Shown: one piece after another, positions 7,316-15,927 of the stretch | Numbering within the stretch: the first letter of the stretch is position 1 | Layout of the letters: each line of letters opens with the position of its first letter | Assembly (NCBI GenBank): GCA_019637955.1 | Contig: JAHBUS010000009.1 | Location: 1 to 64,000 of the forward strand | Direction of reading: 5' to 3' | Length of the DNA stretch: 64,000 nt | DNA from: Pseudobdellovibrionaceae bacterium | GTDB lineage: Bacteria; Bdellovibrionota; Bdellovibrionia; Bdellovibrionales; Bdellovibrionaceae | Made by a program: the position numbers and the translations under genes | Notes under the pieces: model-generated | Told to the model about the DNA's origin: nothing | The model's input: only the letters and a program-made list of their open reading frames with translations | Databases searched by the model: none

Positions 7316-9412
7316 CTACAAAACTTTGAGCGCGTTGTACAGAGCTTGGTAGAGCGCGCGGTTGGTGTCGAAGCTTTGTTTGGCGGCCGCGATTCTCTGA
7401 ACCAAATCCGCCTCTTGTTGTCTGAAAATCGTCAGTTGAGCGGTGATCCCGTTGAGCTTCGCCAGTGCTTGCGCCGTGGGCGGGAGGCTGGCGTCGTAGC
7501 GTTTTTGGGCGCTGGCGACCGAGGCCTCTTGATCTTTGATGATCGACGGCAGTTCTTTCGTTCGGGCGTCGGCTTTGGCCAAATCGCTGACCGCTTTTTC
7601 GCGGTTTGATTTCGACGTCAGATATTCGCCTCTCAGGCGTTCCCAATCCAGCTGTTTGCGCATGTCCGCGCGTTTCTGGATCGCGGTCTCAAGTTGCGCT
7701 TGGGCGTCTCGCAAATAGCCCTGGGCGCTGCGGACTCGGGATTCGGCGTTTCGGATGTCGGACTCGGTACGGGGGATTTCGAAATCGATTTGGCGGATTT
7801 CGGTTTCGAGATCCGAGATTTTTCGGCGGGTGTCTTGGAGATCTCTCGCGATGTCGTCGCGTTTGCGCTGAAGATCTTGGTAGCGAGAGCGGGCTTGCCA
7901 TTCGGCTTGGCGCTCTTCGTTCTGGATGGTTTGGTTCGCGCTGTTGATCTGCCATTGCAGGTTTTGCACTTGCGCGGCGGCTTGATTCACCACGTTTTGC
8001 TGGTTGTTCACTTGCGCTTCTTGGGCGCTGCAATCGGCACCGGCGGTGGCGCGGCAGGTGGCAAGCTGGGACTGGAGCGAGGAGAGCGTACTTTGCGCCG
8101 AGCTCAAATTGCTCTGCGCCCCGCCCAAAGCGCTTTGCGCGTTGTTGCGTTGATTGATCGCGTTTCGGTACTGGAAGCTACGGTCCAAGTAGTCGCGGCG
8201 TTCGCGTTCGACGTCGAAACGGCGCACGTCCCATTCGGCGCGGTCCAAATCGCTGTCGAGGCTGCGTTTGCGCGACTCGGCCGACGAGAGCTCGCTGCGG
8301 GCGTTGCTCTGGCGCGAGCGGAGATTGCTCAAGTGCTGCTGACTGCTCGCCACATCTTGGCGGGCGTTGGCCAAATCGGTGCGTGCGTCGTCCACGCGGC
8401 CCTCTTGACGGTTCACTTCGTTGTCGAAGGGAATCAGCTGTTGCCGGATGGGTTCATACGCGGCGAGTTTTTGCGCTTCGATGGCTTTGAGATTGTCGAT
8501 ATTGGCAACGGCGCCAGGACGCGCGGCCTGGAGCTGCGCGAGCTCATCGCGCAGCGACGTTAACTTTTGTTGGCGCGATTCGAGAGCGGCCCGCAAATCG
8601 TCGGTGTTCTTTTGCGCGCGGTTGTAAGCGTCCTGGGCGTTCTTTTCGTCATTCAAAAGTTTGGCGAACTGCTTGCGCAAAGCTGCGAGCGCGGCGTTGT
8701 CTTCGCCGGCGGTCAAACTGGCCGTGTAGGCCGCGTCGGTCGCGGCGAGCAAGGCCTTGATGTTCGTCTCGGAGAGTTGAACGTTCGAGAGATCGACGGC
8801 GGTGTTCAAACCTTTCAAAAACTCGGTCGGTAAAAGCGAGGAACGGCCCGTGCACGTCGACATCAGATCCAGACTGGCCGACGAACCCTTGAGCGACACG
8901 CGAAGAAGCGTGGGCGTGGGCACTTTGGCATCCAAGAAGATCGACAGCGTGTTTTGACCGCGGATCACGTCCAAAAGAGTCGTGAGCTGTTGGGGGGCCG
9001 ACTGATAGGTGTCGACCGAAGCCGCATCGGCGGCGGCGGTGTCGAGGAACATCAAGTGGCTTTCCTTGGAACTCAGTTTGACGAGGAGGACGTTCGGTTT
9101 GTCGTTTTGCGAGGGGAGGCGCAGTTGAATTTTGGGAAGAGTCTTGGCGTCTTTATAAAAAGACAGCGAAAGCTCACCCGCCACCGGCGTCGCGGGGGTG
9201 CCGGCGGCACCAGGCAGATCCATCATGACCGTTCGGGTTTGGCAGCGCACGCGTCCGCTGGGTTCAGTCACTTGCAGGGAGCGCCAGTCGCCTTTGACGG
9301 TTTCGGACGGCACCGACGGTGGGGCCGTTTGGGCCGAAACCAAAGCCGTGTGGAAAAGGAGGGGGAGAATCGCGCCAAGTAAACGAGCAGAACGGGAAGT
9401 GGTCGGTGTCAT
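7316..9412 (-). CDS. Large exported coiled-coil protein
   Basis: A 698-residue protein with a signal peptide (residues 1-28, ending VSAQ). Residues 30-210 look like a globular beta-rich domain with a few cysteines. From about 245 to the end it is almost continuous heptad-like coiled coil rich in Gln, Ala, Arg and Ser (for example ALRKQFAKLLNDEKNAQDAY), with one short Cys-bearing break CRATAGADCSAQ. I do not recognise a named family. It could be a periplasmic or surface structural protein. The start is the second ATG, preceded by AAAGAGGA; an upstream in-frame ATG at 9460 lacks a binding site and would bury the signal peptide. It converges with the DUF389 gene, only 12 bases apart. Confidence 0.75.
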   Translation of the reverse strand: MTPTTSRSARLLGAILPLLFHTALVSAQTAPPSVPSETVKGDWRSLQVTEPSGRVRCQTRTVMMDLPGAAGTPATPVAGELSLSFYKDAKTLPKIQLRLPSQNDKPNVLLVKLSSKESHLMFLDTAAADAASVDTYQSAPQQLTTLLDVIRGQNTLSIFLDAKVPTPTLLRVSLKGSSASLDLMSTCTGRSSLLPTEFLKGLNTAVDLSNVQLSETNIKALLAATDAAYTASLTAGEDNAALAALRKQFAKLLNDEKNAQDAYNRAQKNTDDLRAALESRQQKLTSLRDELAQLQAARPGAVANIDNLKAIEAQKLAAYEPIRQQLIPFDNEVNRQEGRVDDARTDLANARQDVASSQQHLSNLRSRQSNARSELSSAESRKRSLDSDLDRAEWDVRRFDVERERRDYLDRSFQYRNAINQRNNAQSALGGAQSNLSSAQSTLSSLQSQLATCRATAGADCSAQEAQVNNQQNVVNQAAAQVQNLQWQINSANQTIQNEERQAEWQARSRYQDLQRKRDDIARDLQDTRRKISDLETEIRQIDFEIPRTESDIRNAESRVRSAQGYLRDAQAQLETAIQKRADMRKQLDWERLRGEYLTSKSNREKAVSDLAKADARTKELPSIIKDQEASVASAQKRYDASLPPTAQALAKLNGITAQLTIFRQQEADLVQRIAAAKQSFDTNRALYQALYNALKVL

Positions 9413-9496
9413 AGTGTCCTCTTTTGCGGTCGGATTGAGATCCAACCGTCCACTATTCACGGTTTATGCCAGTCCAAAGAGGGACCGGTTCAACCT

Positions 9497-9949
9497 TTAC
9501 GACTCGCCGTGCATGATGACCAGCGCGCCGCCTTTGGTCGGATGGATCAAGACCACGGTGTCCTCGCCAATAAAGGCGACGTAACCGCCGGTCATGGCGT
9601 TGTAGACATAGGACTTCAGCACCCTCTCCGTGCGCCCGAGCGCGAGCGCTTCGCTCGGGTTGGCTAAGCGGGAGTGGCGAAGAAAGCTCGTGCCCAGAAC
9701 GGCGGAGGCTCTGTCGAAGTCGCCGCGTTTGAGGACGATGCGGCGCCGGTCTTCGATTTCGTTTTTCATTTCCTGGAGGGAGTGGCCCGACAGGTTGACC
9801 TTCTCGAGCGTGGGGCAGGTGGCTTGTCGAGTCGTCATCGCATTTGTGCAGGCTTGGAGCGTCGCTTCGATCGTGCCGGCAAAGTCATTCGCCTGAGCGG
9901 CGGCCGGAGTGGCAAGAGGAATCAAAGCGGCGAATAGAAACGACAACAT
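9497..9949 (-). CDS. Small exported protein of unknown function
   Basis: A 150-residue protein with a signal peptide of about 20 residues (MLSFLFAALIPLATPAAAQA). Mature part: two cysteines (CTNAM...TCPTLEK), a charged helical segment around residues 58-80 and a hydrophobic C-terminal segment YVAFIGEDTVVLIHP. AAGGAGAGC precedes the ATG. It lies upstream of the coiled-coil protein on the same strand, 84 bases away, so the two may be one transcription unit. No family recognised. Confidence 0.65.
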   Translation of the reverse strand: MLSFLFAALIPLATPAAAQANDFAGTIEATLQACTNAMTTRQATCPTLEKVNLSGHSLQEMKNEIEDRRRIVLKRGDFDRASAVLGTSFLRHSRLANPSEALALGRTERVLKSYVYNAMTGGYVAFIGEDTVVLIHPTKGGALVIMHGES

Positions 9950-10477
9950 GGAGCTCTCCTTCGATATTGAAGGGTGTAAAGGAGTGCGCCTCGAGTGGCC
10001 AATTCGTTTGGTGAATGTTTCTATTCATCAATTCGCATGTTGGCGGGGCCATCCCGACTAGAAAAAGGTCGGCCCCGACCTAAATCGCTCCGCACTAGGT
10101 CTTGCCAGACCTGGGCTGGACATCGGTCGCACCTCGACCTTGATCCTGAAAAACGCCCTTCGAAGGTCTATTTTTCCAAACCTTGGTCCAGTTCGCGCTG
10201 GTCGATGGTCCAGTTTCACTCGACTAGGCTCAAGCCTTGCCAGACCTCGCCGATGAGCTAGTCAGAATGTTGATCGGTCCTGGACGGTAAGCAGATCGAG
10301 AGACTTCAGAATGTGTGACAGCAGACTGAAGGATCGTTAGCAGATCGGCGAGCTGAACGGAACAAGTCACCAACGTGTTTAACCCCGCGGCAATGGAAGC
10401 TGCAACCGGCCTGTGTGAGTGTAGGTAACTCCCTTGATTCGGTCGCACCAGGAAGATGCAACTAACTGGAGGTCCCC
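9950..10477. other. Divergent regulatory region upstream of flagellin 3
   Basis: These 528 bases separate the exported-protein gene (leftward) from flagellin 3 (rightward). No coding sequence is supported. It holds the sigma-28 promoter at 10230-10256, a palindrome AGGTCGGCCCCGACCT at 10066-10081, and seven copies of AGGTC/GACCT between 10066 and 10247. The expected flagellin 3 leader is about 210 bases. Confidence 0.5.
10230..10256 (+). promoter_or_regulatory. Sigma-28 promoter of flagellin 3
   Basis: TCAAGCCT (10230-10237), 11 bases, GCCGATGA (10249-10256). Of the three flagellin promoters this has the -10 element closest to the GCCGATAA consensus. Confidence 0.78.
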
Positions 10478-11311
10478 ATGGGAATGAGAATTACAACTAA
10501 CGTCGCTTCGTTGAACGCACAGCGTACACTGTCGACATCGCAGCGTGAAATCGGCAAGAGCATGGCTCAATTGTCGTCGGGCTCGCGAATCACAAAAGCC
10601 GCTGACGATGCCGCCGGTCTCGGTATCTCTGAAAACTTGAAATCGCAAATCCGCAGCTACTCGCAAGCGTCTCGAAACGCGAACGACGGGATCTCGATGG
10701 TCCAAGTCGCAGAGGGTGGATTGGGCGAAGTTTCAAATATTCTCACTCGCATGCGTGAACTCGGTATCCAAGCGTCTTCGGACACTTTGGGTGATAAAGA
10801 ACGCAAATACCTCGATCTTGAAGTCCAACAATTGAAAAGCGAAATGCAACGTATTTCGAAAACGACCCGCTTCGGAACGCAAAACCTCTTGGATGGCTCG
10901 GGCAAAAAGTTCGATATCCAGGTCGGTATCAACAATGACGAGTTCGAAGACCGCATCTCGTTCGACTCTTCGGAACTGAACGCAACGCTTGATGAACTCG
11001 GTGTCGGCGGCGTGGACTACACGACCAAAGAAGGCGCTCACGAAGCGTTGGCCTTGGTGGATGAAGCTCAGTCGAAAGTCGCGGGTTTCCGCGCCAACAT
11101 CGGCGCCCTTCAGAACCGCTTCCAGAGCACCGTCGAAAACTTGGGTGTTCAACACGAAAACTTGTCGGCAGCGAACTCACGCATCCGTGACGCTGACATC
11201 GCGGCGAGCTCGGCAGAAATGGCGCGTAACAGTGTCTTGCTGAATGCTTCGACGTCGACCCTCGCACAAGCCAACATGCAACCGCAATTGGCCCTGAAAC
11301 TGATCGGTTAA
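10478..11311 (+). CDS. fliC: Flagellin 3
   Basis: A 277-residue flagellin with fully canonical conserved ends: MGMRITTNVASLNAQR, LSSGSRITKAADDAAGLGIS, GIQASSDTLGDKERKY, and C-terminal NLSAANSRIRDADIAASSAEM ending QLALKLIG. The short centre (NDEFEDRISFDSSELNATLD) replaces a variable surface domain. TGGAGG lies six bases before the ATG. It is the most consensus-like of the three flagellins and so a candidate for the major filament subunit. It has its own sigma-28 promoter and a hairpin after the stop. Confidence 0.95.
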   Translation: MGMRITTNVASLNAQRTLSTSQREIGKSMAQLSSGSRITKAADDAAGLGISENLKSQIRSYSQASRNANDGISMVQVAEGGLGEVSNILTRMRELGIQASSDTLGDKERKYLDLEVQQLKSEMQRISKTTRFGTQNLLDGSGKKFDIQVGINNDEFEDRISFDSSELNATLDELGVGGVDYTTKEGAHEALALVDEAQSKVAGFRANIGALQNRFQSTVENLGVQHENLSAANSRIRDADIAASSAEMARNSVLLNASTSTLAQANMQPQLALKLIG

Positions 11312-11357
11312 TGAGATAGGAGGAGAGATCCTCCAGGTCTCTCCGAGTACCGACCTA

Positions 11358-11388
11358 CCCTGAGAGAGGTTTTTCTCTCTCAGGGGTA
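11358..11388 (+). terminator. Hairpin after flagellin 3, between convergent genes
   Basis: CCCTGAGAGAG (11358-11368) pairs with CTCTCTCAGGG (11375-11385) around a T-rich loop. No T-run follows on the plus strand. It sits between the flagellin 3 stop and the end of the convergent dehydrogenase gene and may protect or terminate both messages. Confidence 0.5.
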
Positions 11389-11401
11389 CTTTCAAGGGCG
11401 G

Positions 11402-12523
11402 TTAGCGGAGACCCAAGTTGAATTTGGCATCTTGCGAAGGCTTTTGATTCAATTCCTGCGCGGCTTTGGCTCCGGTCATGCGCAAAGGATAGAGAGCCCA
11501 GTTCTGATCGAAGGAAGCGCGGCTTTGTGCTCCGGTTTTGTAAGTCTTGGATGTCCCGCGAGGGAGCATTCGGGCCAGGAGCGACATCATCACCGCCATG
11601 AGTTCGGGGAAGAACGCGGCCACCACAGACCTTGCTTTTCCAATCACCGAGAGAGTCACCTCGGTTTCGCCGTTCCGGGCGCCGTTCAGGATTTTTTCGG
11701 CCGCCACGTTCGCCGGCATCGACAAGAGCGGAAAATTGTCCGCGCTCATAAACCAACTGAATTCTTTTTGCTGATCCCCTTTGAAGACCGCTTGAATCGG
11801 CGATCCCGTTTGCATCAAGGCGGGGTACACCGTCGTCACGTCGATCTTTTCACGCTTCAACTCGGCCGCGATTCCTTGCGAGAAGCCCGACAACGCAAAT
11901 TTTGAGACGCCGTAGGGAAGCATGTGCGGGACGCTCACGCGGCCGCCCATCGAGCAGATGTTGATGATTTTGCCACCGCGCTGATCGCGGAAAAGAGGGC
12001 GCACGATTCTGGTGGCCTCGATCACCGCGAAGAGGTGGAGCTTGAGCTGCGCCTCATAGTCTTGGCGCTCGGTCGAAGCGAAAGGGCCCACCGAGATCGC
12101 TCCGGCATTGTTGATCAAGACGTCGAGACGGCCGAAGCGGGCCACGGCCTGACTGATCGCCACCGTGAGTTGGTCCGGCTCGGTCACGTCGCAAACCATC
12201 GTTTGGACTTGAGCGCGAGGGTCGATCTCCAAGAGCAAAAGTTTCGCGTCATGCAGCTCGTCGGGCTTTCGCGCCACGATCGTCACCCAAGCGCCTTCGG
12301 CCACCAACTTTTTTGCGAGCGCGAGACCCAGGCCGCGCGAGCCGCCGGTAATCAAAACCGATTTTCCGAAATACGAGTAACCCGAAGGTTTAAGCGACGA
12401 CAGCAGCAAAGACCCCGAGGCAAGCGTCATCAGTGTGGCTTTGGTGGGCTGCTTTCGCGCGAAGTAGTAAGCCGCAGCAAAACCGCACAACAACGACAAT
12501 TCTTTCTTTAATCCGGGTCTCAT
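11402..12523 (-). CDS. Short-chain dehydrogenase/reductase with N-terminal hydrophobic segment
   Basis: A 373-residue SDR-superfamily oxidoreductase. The NAD(P)-binding motif TGGSRGLG is at 59-66, NNAG at 138-141, and the catalytic set Ser191, Tyr204 and Lys208 (SMGG...YGVSK) is complete. Residues 8-50 are mostly hydrophobic, so the enzyme is probably membrane-associated. The substrate cannot be told. It continues to a longer than usual C-terminus (classical SDRs have about 250 residues). GGAGGG lies four bases before the ATG. It converges on flagellin 3 and is probably unrelated to motility. Confidence 0.85.
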   Translation of the reverse strand: MRPGLKKELSLLCGFAAAYYFARKQPTKATLMTLASGSLLLSSLKPSGYSYFGKSVLITGGSRGLGLALAKKLVAEGAWVTIVARKPDELHDAKLLLLEIDPRAQVQTMVCDVTEPDQLTVAISQAVARFGRLDVLINNAGAISVGPFASTERQDYEAQLKLHLFAVIEATRIVRPLFRDQRGGKIINICSMGGRVSVPHMLPYGVSKFALSGFSQGIAAELKREKIDVTTVYPALMQTGSPIQAVFKGDQQKEFSWFMSADNFPLLSMPANVAAEKILNGARNGETEVTLSVIGKARSVVAAFFPELMAVMMSLLARMLPRGTSKTYKTGAQSRASFDQNWALYPLRMTGAKAAQELNQKPSQDAKFNLGLR

Positions 12524-12727
12524 GATCCCTCCTGGGGTGGGTGCTTGTTCTCAGACAGCAGGGGGTGCAGTATTGAGGCCCAGCACCAGCTTCGCTATAG
12601 GGGAGTCGGCGCCTTTTTCGCAACTTCTGCGGGGCGTTTTTCCTCAGCCTAAGTCCTGGGTTCCGCTCTTGTTGGCTTTGGCGCCCGGCCTCGAAATGGC
12701 AGCGGTGTGAGCCATGATGGAGGCTGT

Positions 12728-13081
12728 ATGAACATGCCGGAAGTTGAAATCGAAAACGAAATGGGCGAATCGCAAGACGATCAGGCGCAAATCTTGGCCG
12801 ATCAAGATCAGACCTTGAAAGGCGATTTGCAGACGCTGGATGAGAACATGGGCGCTCGCAGCGAAACGCTCGATGAACTCGAAGACGAGCAGTCGGATTT
12901 CATGCGCGGCGAAGTCGACGTGAAAACGCAGATGGACCGCGCCGGACGTCAACTGCTGGGCGAGCATCAGCCCGTCGATGACGGCGATGTCGAAGACACG
13001 CCCGGAGGCCTTGAAGAGGTGATCGAGCGCACCGATCGCGATCTCGGCCAACACCATCGCGGCGTCAAGCAAACCCACTAA
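12728..13081 (+). CDS. Acidic hypothetical protein
   Basis: A 117-residue, very acidic, probably helical soluble protein (EIENEMGESQDDQAQ, DELEDEQSDF), with no signal peptide. It has no recognised domain. GGAG five bases before ATG 12728 decides the start over the in-frame GTG at 12707. It lies directly upstream of flaG in the filament gene region, and could be cytoplasmic and chaperone-like, but that is a guess from position and composition only. Confidence 0.6.
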   Translation: MNMPEVEIENEMGESQDDQAQILADQDQTLKGDLQTLDENMGARSETLDELEDEQSDFMRGEVDVKTQMDRAGRQLLGEHQPVDDGDVEDTPGGLEEVIERTDRDLGQHHRGVKQTH

Positions 13082-13161
13082 TCAGGTCCCCCACCTAGCC
13101 ATGCGTCGCATCTTCGGCTAGTCGAGTGCAGTTTCGCGCCCGATTTTCCGATAGCGAACGC

Positions 13162-13536
13162 ATGGATATCAAGAACGTGTGGAAGGGTGTCGTCCCTCCT
13201 CAGCCAAAACCCATCGAGCGCTCCGAGAAGACGATCAAATCGGATTCGACGACCGACCGTGATGGAAACGGGCAGATGCCGTTCGGCCAAGGTCAGCACG
13301 ACCAAGGCCCGATGTCTGACGAGCAGCTGCAAAAATGTCTCGAGCACTTGCGCGATCTTCCCTCGGTCAAAGAGCACGGATGGACCGTCGAACTCGTCGT
13401 TCACGAAGGCCGCCGTCACGTCGCTCTGAAGGATCGCGACGGCAAGATCATACGCAAAATCCAAGAATCTGAACTTTGGTCGTTGCAAACCGCGGGCGCC
13501 AAAGACAAGGGTCAGTTGATCCGCAAAACTGCGTGA
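13162..13536 (+). CDS. flaG: FlaG-family flagellar protein
   Basis: A 124-residue protein whose C-terminal half matches the FlaG pattern: WTVELVVHEGRRHVALKDRD followed by GKIIRKIQESELW, where the family typically has a D-x-x-x-G-x-x-I-R-x-I-P motif. The N-terminal 50 residues are polar and disordered-looking. FlaG is known to affect filament length. The location between the flagellins and fliD fits. No good ribosome-binding site precedes ATG 13162 or the alternative in-frame GTG at 13126, so the start is uncertain. Confidence 0.75.
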   Translation: MDIKNVWKGVVPPQPKPIERSEKTIKSDSTTDRDGNGQMPFGQGQHDQGPMSDEQLQKCLEHLRDLPSVKEHGWTVELVVHEGRRHVALKDRDGKIIRKIQESELWSLQTAGAKDKGQLIRKTA

Positions 13537-13688
13537 TTCTCCTCTGAAAAATCGATTTCTCGTCCTTAAGGCCAGTCAAGATCTTGGCTGGAAATCCGCA
13601 CTGAGCGCCGGTTTTGCTCAAAGGTGCCGGTCGAGTCCGGACAAATCATTGACTCACAGTTTAGGTCTCACTTTGAGATACTTAATTC

Positions 13689-15062
13689 ATGTCAACGATT
13701 CGATTTTCGGGAATGGCCTCTGGTCTCCCGCCCAACATTGTCGAGCAGATCATGGAAGCCGAGCGCATCCCGATCAAGCAAATGACCGACAAGAAAGCCG
13801 GTGATGAGGACAAGCTCAAGCTTGTCTCCGATCTCGAGTCGAAAATTTCCGAAATTCCCAAATCGCTCTCGGAATTGGTGAGCGTTCGCGGTTTTCAAAA
13901 CAATAAGCTCACGTCCGGCGCGCCCGACATTATCAACGGCGTTGTTGACCCTGAATCGGCGATTCCAGGTTCATGGCAGGTCGAAGTGTTGCAGCTGGCG
14001 CAGAAGCCCGGCGCGATTTCGAACGGATTTCCGGACAAAGACAAAACCGAAATGGGCGTCGGGTATATCAAGTTCAAAACTCCCGATGGCGTCAAAGAAG
14101 TTTATATCAATGGCGAAGGCGGCGGTTCGACACTCGAAGGCGTCGCCAATGCGATCAATCGCAGCAACTACGGCTTGCGCGCATCCGTCATGAATGACCG
14201 CTCGGATAAAGACAATCCGTTCCGCCTGATGATTTCGGGATTGGCGACGGGCGACGACATGCAAATCGAGTTTCCGACCATCTATCTTCTCGATGGCGAC
14301 CAGGATTTTCATTTCGACAAATCGCACCCCGCGCAGAACGCGAAAATCAAAGTCGACGGCTTTGAAATTGAGGTTCCGGAAAACACGGTGAAAGACATCA
14401 TTCCCGGCGTGAATCTCGAACTCAAGCAGGCCGCCCCCGGCAAGGCGATCGCGATCAACGTGAAAGAAGACTACGAAGTCATCAGCGGAAAAATTAAGAC
14501 GTTCGTGGATGCCTACAACGGAGCGCTCAGTTGGATTCAAGGGCAGGCCAAGCTGTCAAAAGACCGCTCGGGCCGTGAGCGCCTCGGCCCTTTGGGCGGC
14601 GACGGAATGCTTCGGACCGTCGAGAACGCGCTTCGCCGCACGATCCAGAGCCCGCAGATGGGAACGGGGAGCGACGTTCAACGCGCCAACGAACTCGGCA
14701 TCGAGTTCAACCGCAACGGAACGCTCAACTTCAGTCAGGACAAATTCAACAAAGCACTCACGTCCAATCCCAAGGGAGTGAGCGCGTTTCTTCGCGGAGA
14801 CAACTTCGCGACCGGATTCGTGCCCACCGTGAGACGCGAAATGATGAATCTCACCAATGCGGCCTACGGCCCGCTTTCGACTCGCAAACGCGGGATCGAA
14901 CAGCGGATCAAAACCGCCGACCAGCGCATCGAGCGCAAAGAGAACGAGCTGGTCAAAAAAGAAGAGTCGTTAAGACGAAAGTTTTCGGATCTTGAAACCA
15001 AAATGTCGAAGCTGCAGCAGCAAGGCGCGGCGCTCGGCGGTGGGGCTAAGCAACAAGGTTAA
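13689..15062 (+). CDS. fliD: Flagellar filament cap protein FliD (HAP2)
   Basis: A 457-residue filament cap, which sits at the filament tip and folds incoming flagellin. The N-terminus has the family signature MSTIRFSGMASGLPPNIVEQIM, residues 90-240 hold the central domains (WQVEVLQLAQKPGA; ANAINRSNYGLRASVMND), and the C-terminal part (YNGALSWIQGQ, LGPLGGDGMLR, ELGIEFNRNGTLNF) ends in a coiled coil (390-440). The length is normal for the family. It is followed at 17 bases by fliS and belongs to a fliD-fliS-fliT-like unit. The 150-base leader contains a weak sigma-54-like element at 13585-13600. Confidence 0.94.
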   Translation: MSTIRFSGMASGLPPNIVEQIMEAERIPIKQMTDKKAGDEDKLKLVSDLESKISEIPKSLSELVSVRGFQNNKLTSGAPDIINGVVDPESAIPGSWQVEVLQLAQKPGAISNGFPDKDKTEMGVGYIKFKTPDGVKEVYINGEGGGSTLEGVANAINRSNYGLRASVMNDRSDKDNPFRLMISGLATGDDMQIEFPTIYLLDGDQDFHFDKSHPAQNAKIKVDGFEIEVPENTVKDIIPGVNLELKQAAPGKAIAINVKEDYEVISGKIKTFVDAYNGALSWIQGQAKLSKDRSGRERLGPLGGDGMLRTVENALRRTIQSPQMGTGSDVQRANELGIEFNRNGTLNFSQDKFNKALTSNPKGVSAFLRGDNFATGFVPTVRREMMNLTNAAYGPLSTRKRGIEQRIKTADQRIERKENELVKKEESLRRKFSDLETKMSKLQQQGAALGGGAKQQG

Positions 15063-15079
15063 CACGGGAGTAGGGACAG

Positions 15080-15472
15080 ATGAGTCATCCGTATCAGAAG
15101 TACAAGCAAACCCAGGTCTCGAGCGCAAGCCGCGAGAAACTTCTTTTAATGATGTACGAGGGGGCGATTAAGTTCACCAAGCTCGCCATCAAAGCGGCCG
15201 AAGAGAAAAACATCCACGACCGTTGCGTGAATTTGGGTCGCGCCTACGACATCGTCATGGAGCTCAACAACACGCTCGACCACAACGTGGGCGGCGACAT
15301 CTCGAGGCAGCTCGAGCAGCTCTACATGTTCATCACCGATCAGTACACCCAAGCCAACATCAGCGGGAACCCCGAGCCTCTGCGCAATGCGTGCAAGGTT
15401 TTGGAGACTTTGCATGAAGGTTGGAAGGGCGCCGTCGAAAAATTGAAAAAAAATAATGAAGGTACACCCTAG
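15080..15472 (+). CDS. fliS: Flagellin export chaperone FliS
   Basis: A 130-residue cytoplasmic chaperone that binds the flagellin C-terminus before export. Family features: YQKYKQTQVSSASREKLLLM with the phrase MMYEGAIKFTKLA, followed by four helices (NLGRAYDIVMELNNTLD; LEQLYMFITDQYTQANI). The length is normal. GGGAGTAGGG precedes the ATG. It is placed between fliD and a second small chaperone, as in most flagellar operons. Confidence 0.94.
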   Translation: MSHPYQKYKQTQVSSASREKLLLMMYEGAIKFTKLAIKAAEEKNIHDRCVNLGRAYDIVMELNNTLDHNVGGDISRQLEQLYMFITDQYTQANISGNPEPLRNACKVLETLHEGWKGAVEKLKKNNEGTP

Positions 15473-15483
15473 GAGGGGTCAAC

Positions 15484-15903
15484 ATGCTCAGAATCATCTC
15501 GCTGCTCAACCAGAAAAATCACTACCTCGAGAAGTTCTACTCGCTGAACGAGAATGAAATTCTTAATTTTTCGGCAGGCAATTTTGACCAACTCGAAGAC
15601 TTCTACCAAACCCGCGAGAAGATTCTCGAGATGGTTAAGTATCTCGATCAAGAACTCGACAAGGCGCAAAACCTGGTGACCAATCAGGTGACCACCGAGC
15701 AGCGCCGTGAGCTGCGCGAAGCCCTCGCGGTCAAAGACGAGTACGTCAGCCGTATTTTGTCGCAAGATCTCGAGATTCTGGCGTGCATCGAGTCGGCCAA
15801 ATCCAACATCATCCGCGAACTGCAAGACCTGCGCAAAACCAAGCGCGCCGTGAGCGGTTACAAATCCAATCTCAAGAATCATCAGTTAGACGAAGAGGCT
15901 TAA
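15484..15903 (+). CDS. FliT/FlgN-like flagellar chaperone
   Basis: A 139-residue, all-helical coiled-coil protein (LNQKNHYLEKFYSLNENEIL, then RREKILEM-like and KRAVSGYKSNLKN stretches). It starts 11 bases after fliS behind GGAGGGG. Size, composition and position match FliT or FlgN export chaperones for the cap or hook-junction proteins. Sequence conservation in this family is low, so the exact partner cannot be read. A terminator follows directly, closing the fliD unit. Confidence 0.72.
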   Translation: MLRIISLLNQKNHYLEKFYSLNENEILNFSAGNFDQLEDFYQTREKILEMVKYLDQELDKAQNLVTNQVTTEQRRELREALAVKDEYVSRILSQDLEILACIESAKSNIIRELQDLRKTKRAVSGYKSNLKNHQLDEEA

Positions 15904-15921
15904 GAGGCGTGAGCCTCTTTT
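15902..15921 (+). terminator. Terminator of the fliD-fliS unit
   Basis: AAGAGGC (15902-15908), loop GTGA, GCCTCTT (15913-15919) and two more T. The stem overlaps the stop codon region of the chaperone gene. Confidence 0.6.
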
Positions 15922-15927
15922 GAATCA

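Noticed and set aside
9995-10261. 88-codon plus-strand frame upstream of flagellin 3
   Set aside because: It overlaps the sigma-28 promoter and repeated regulatory words, lacks a binding site and has random composition.
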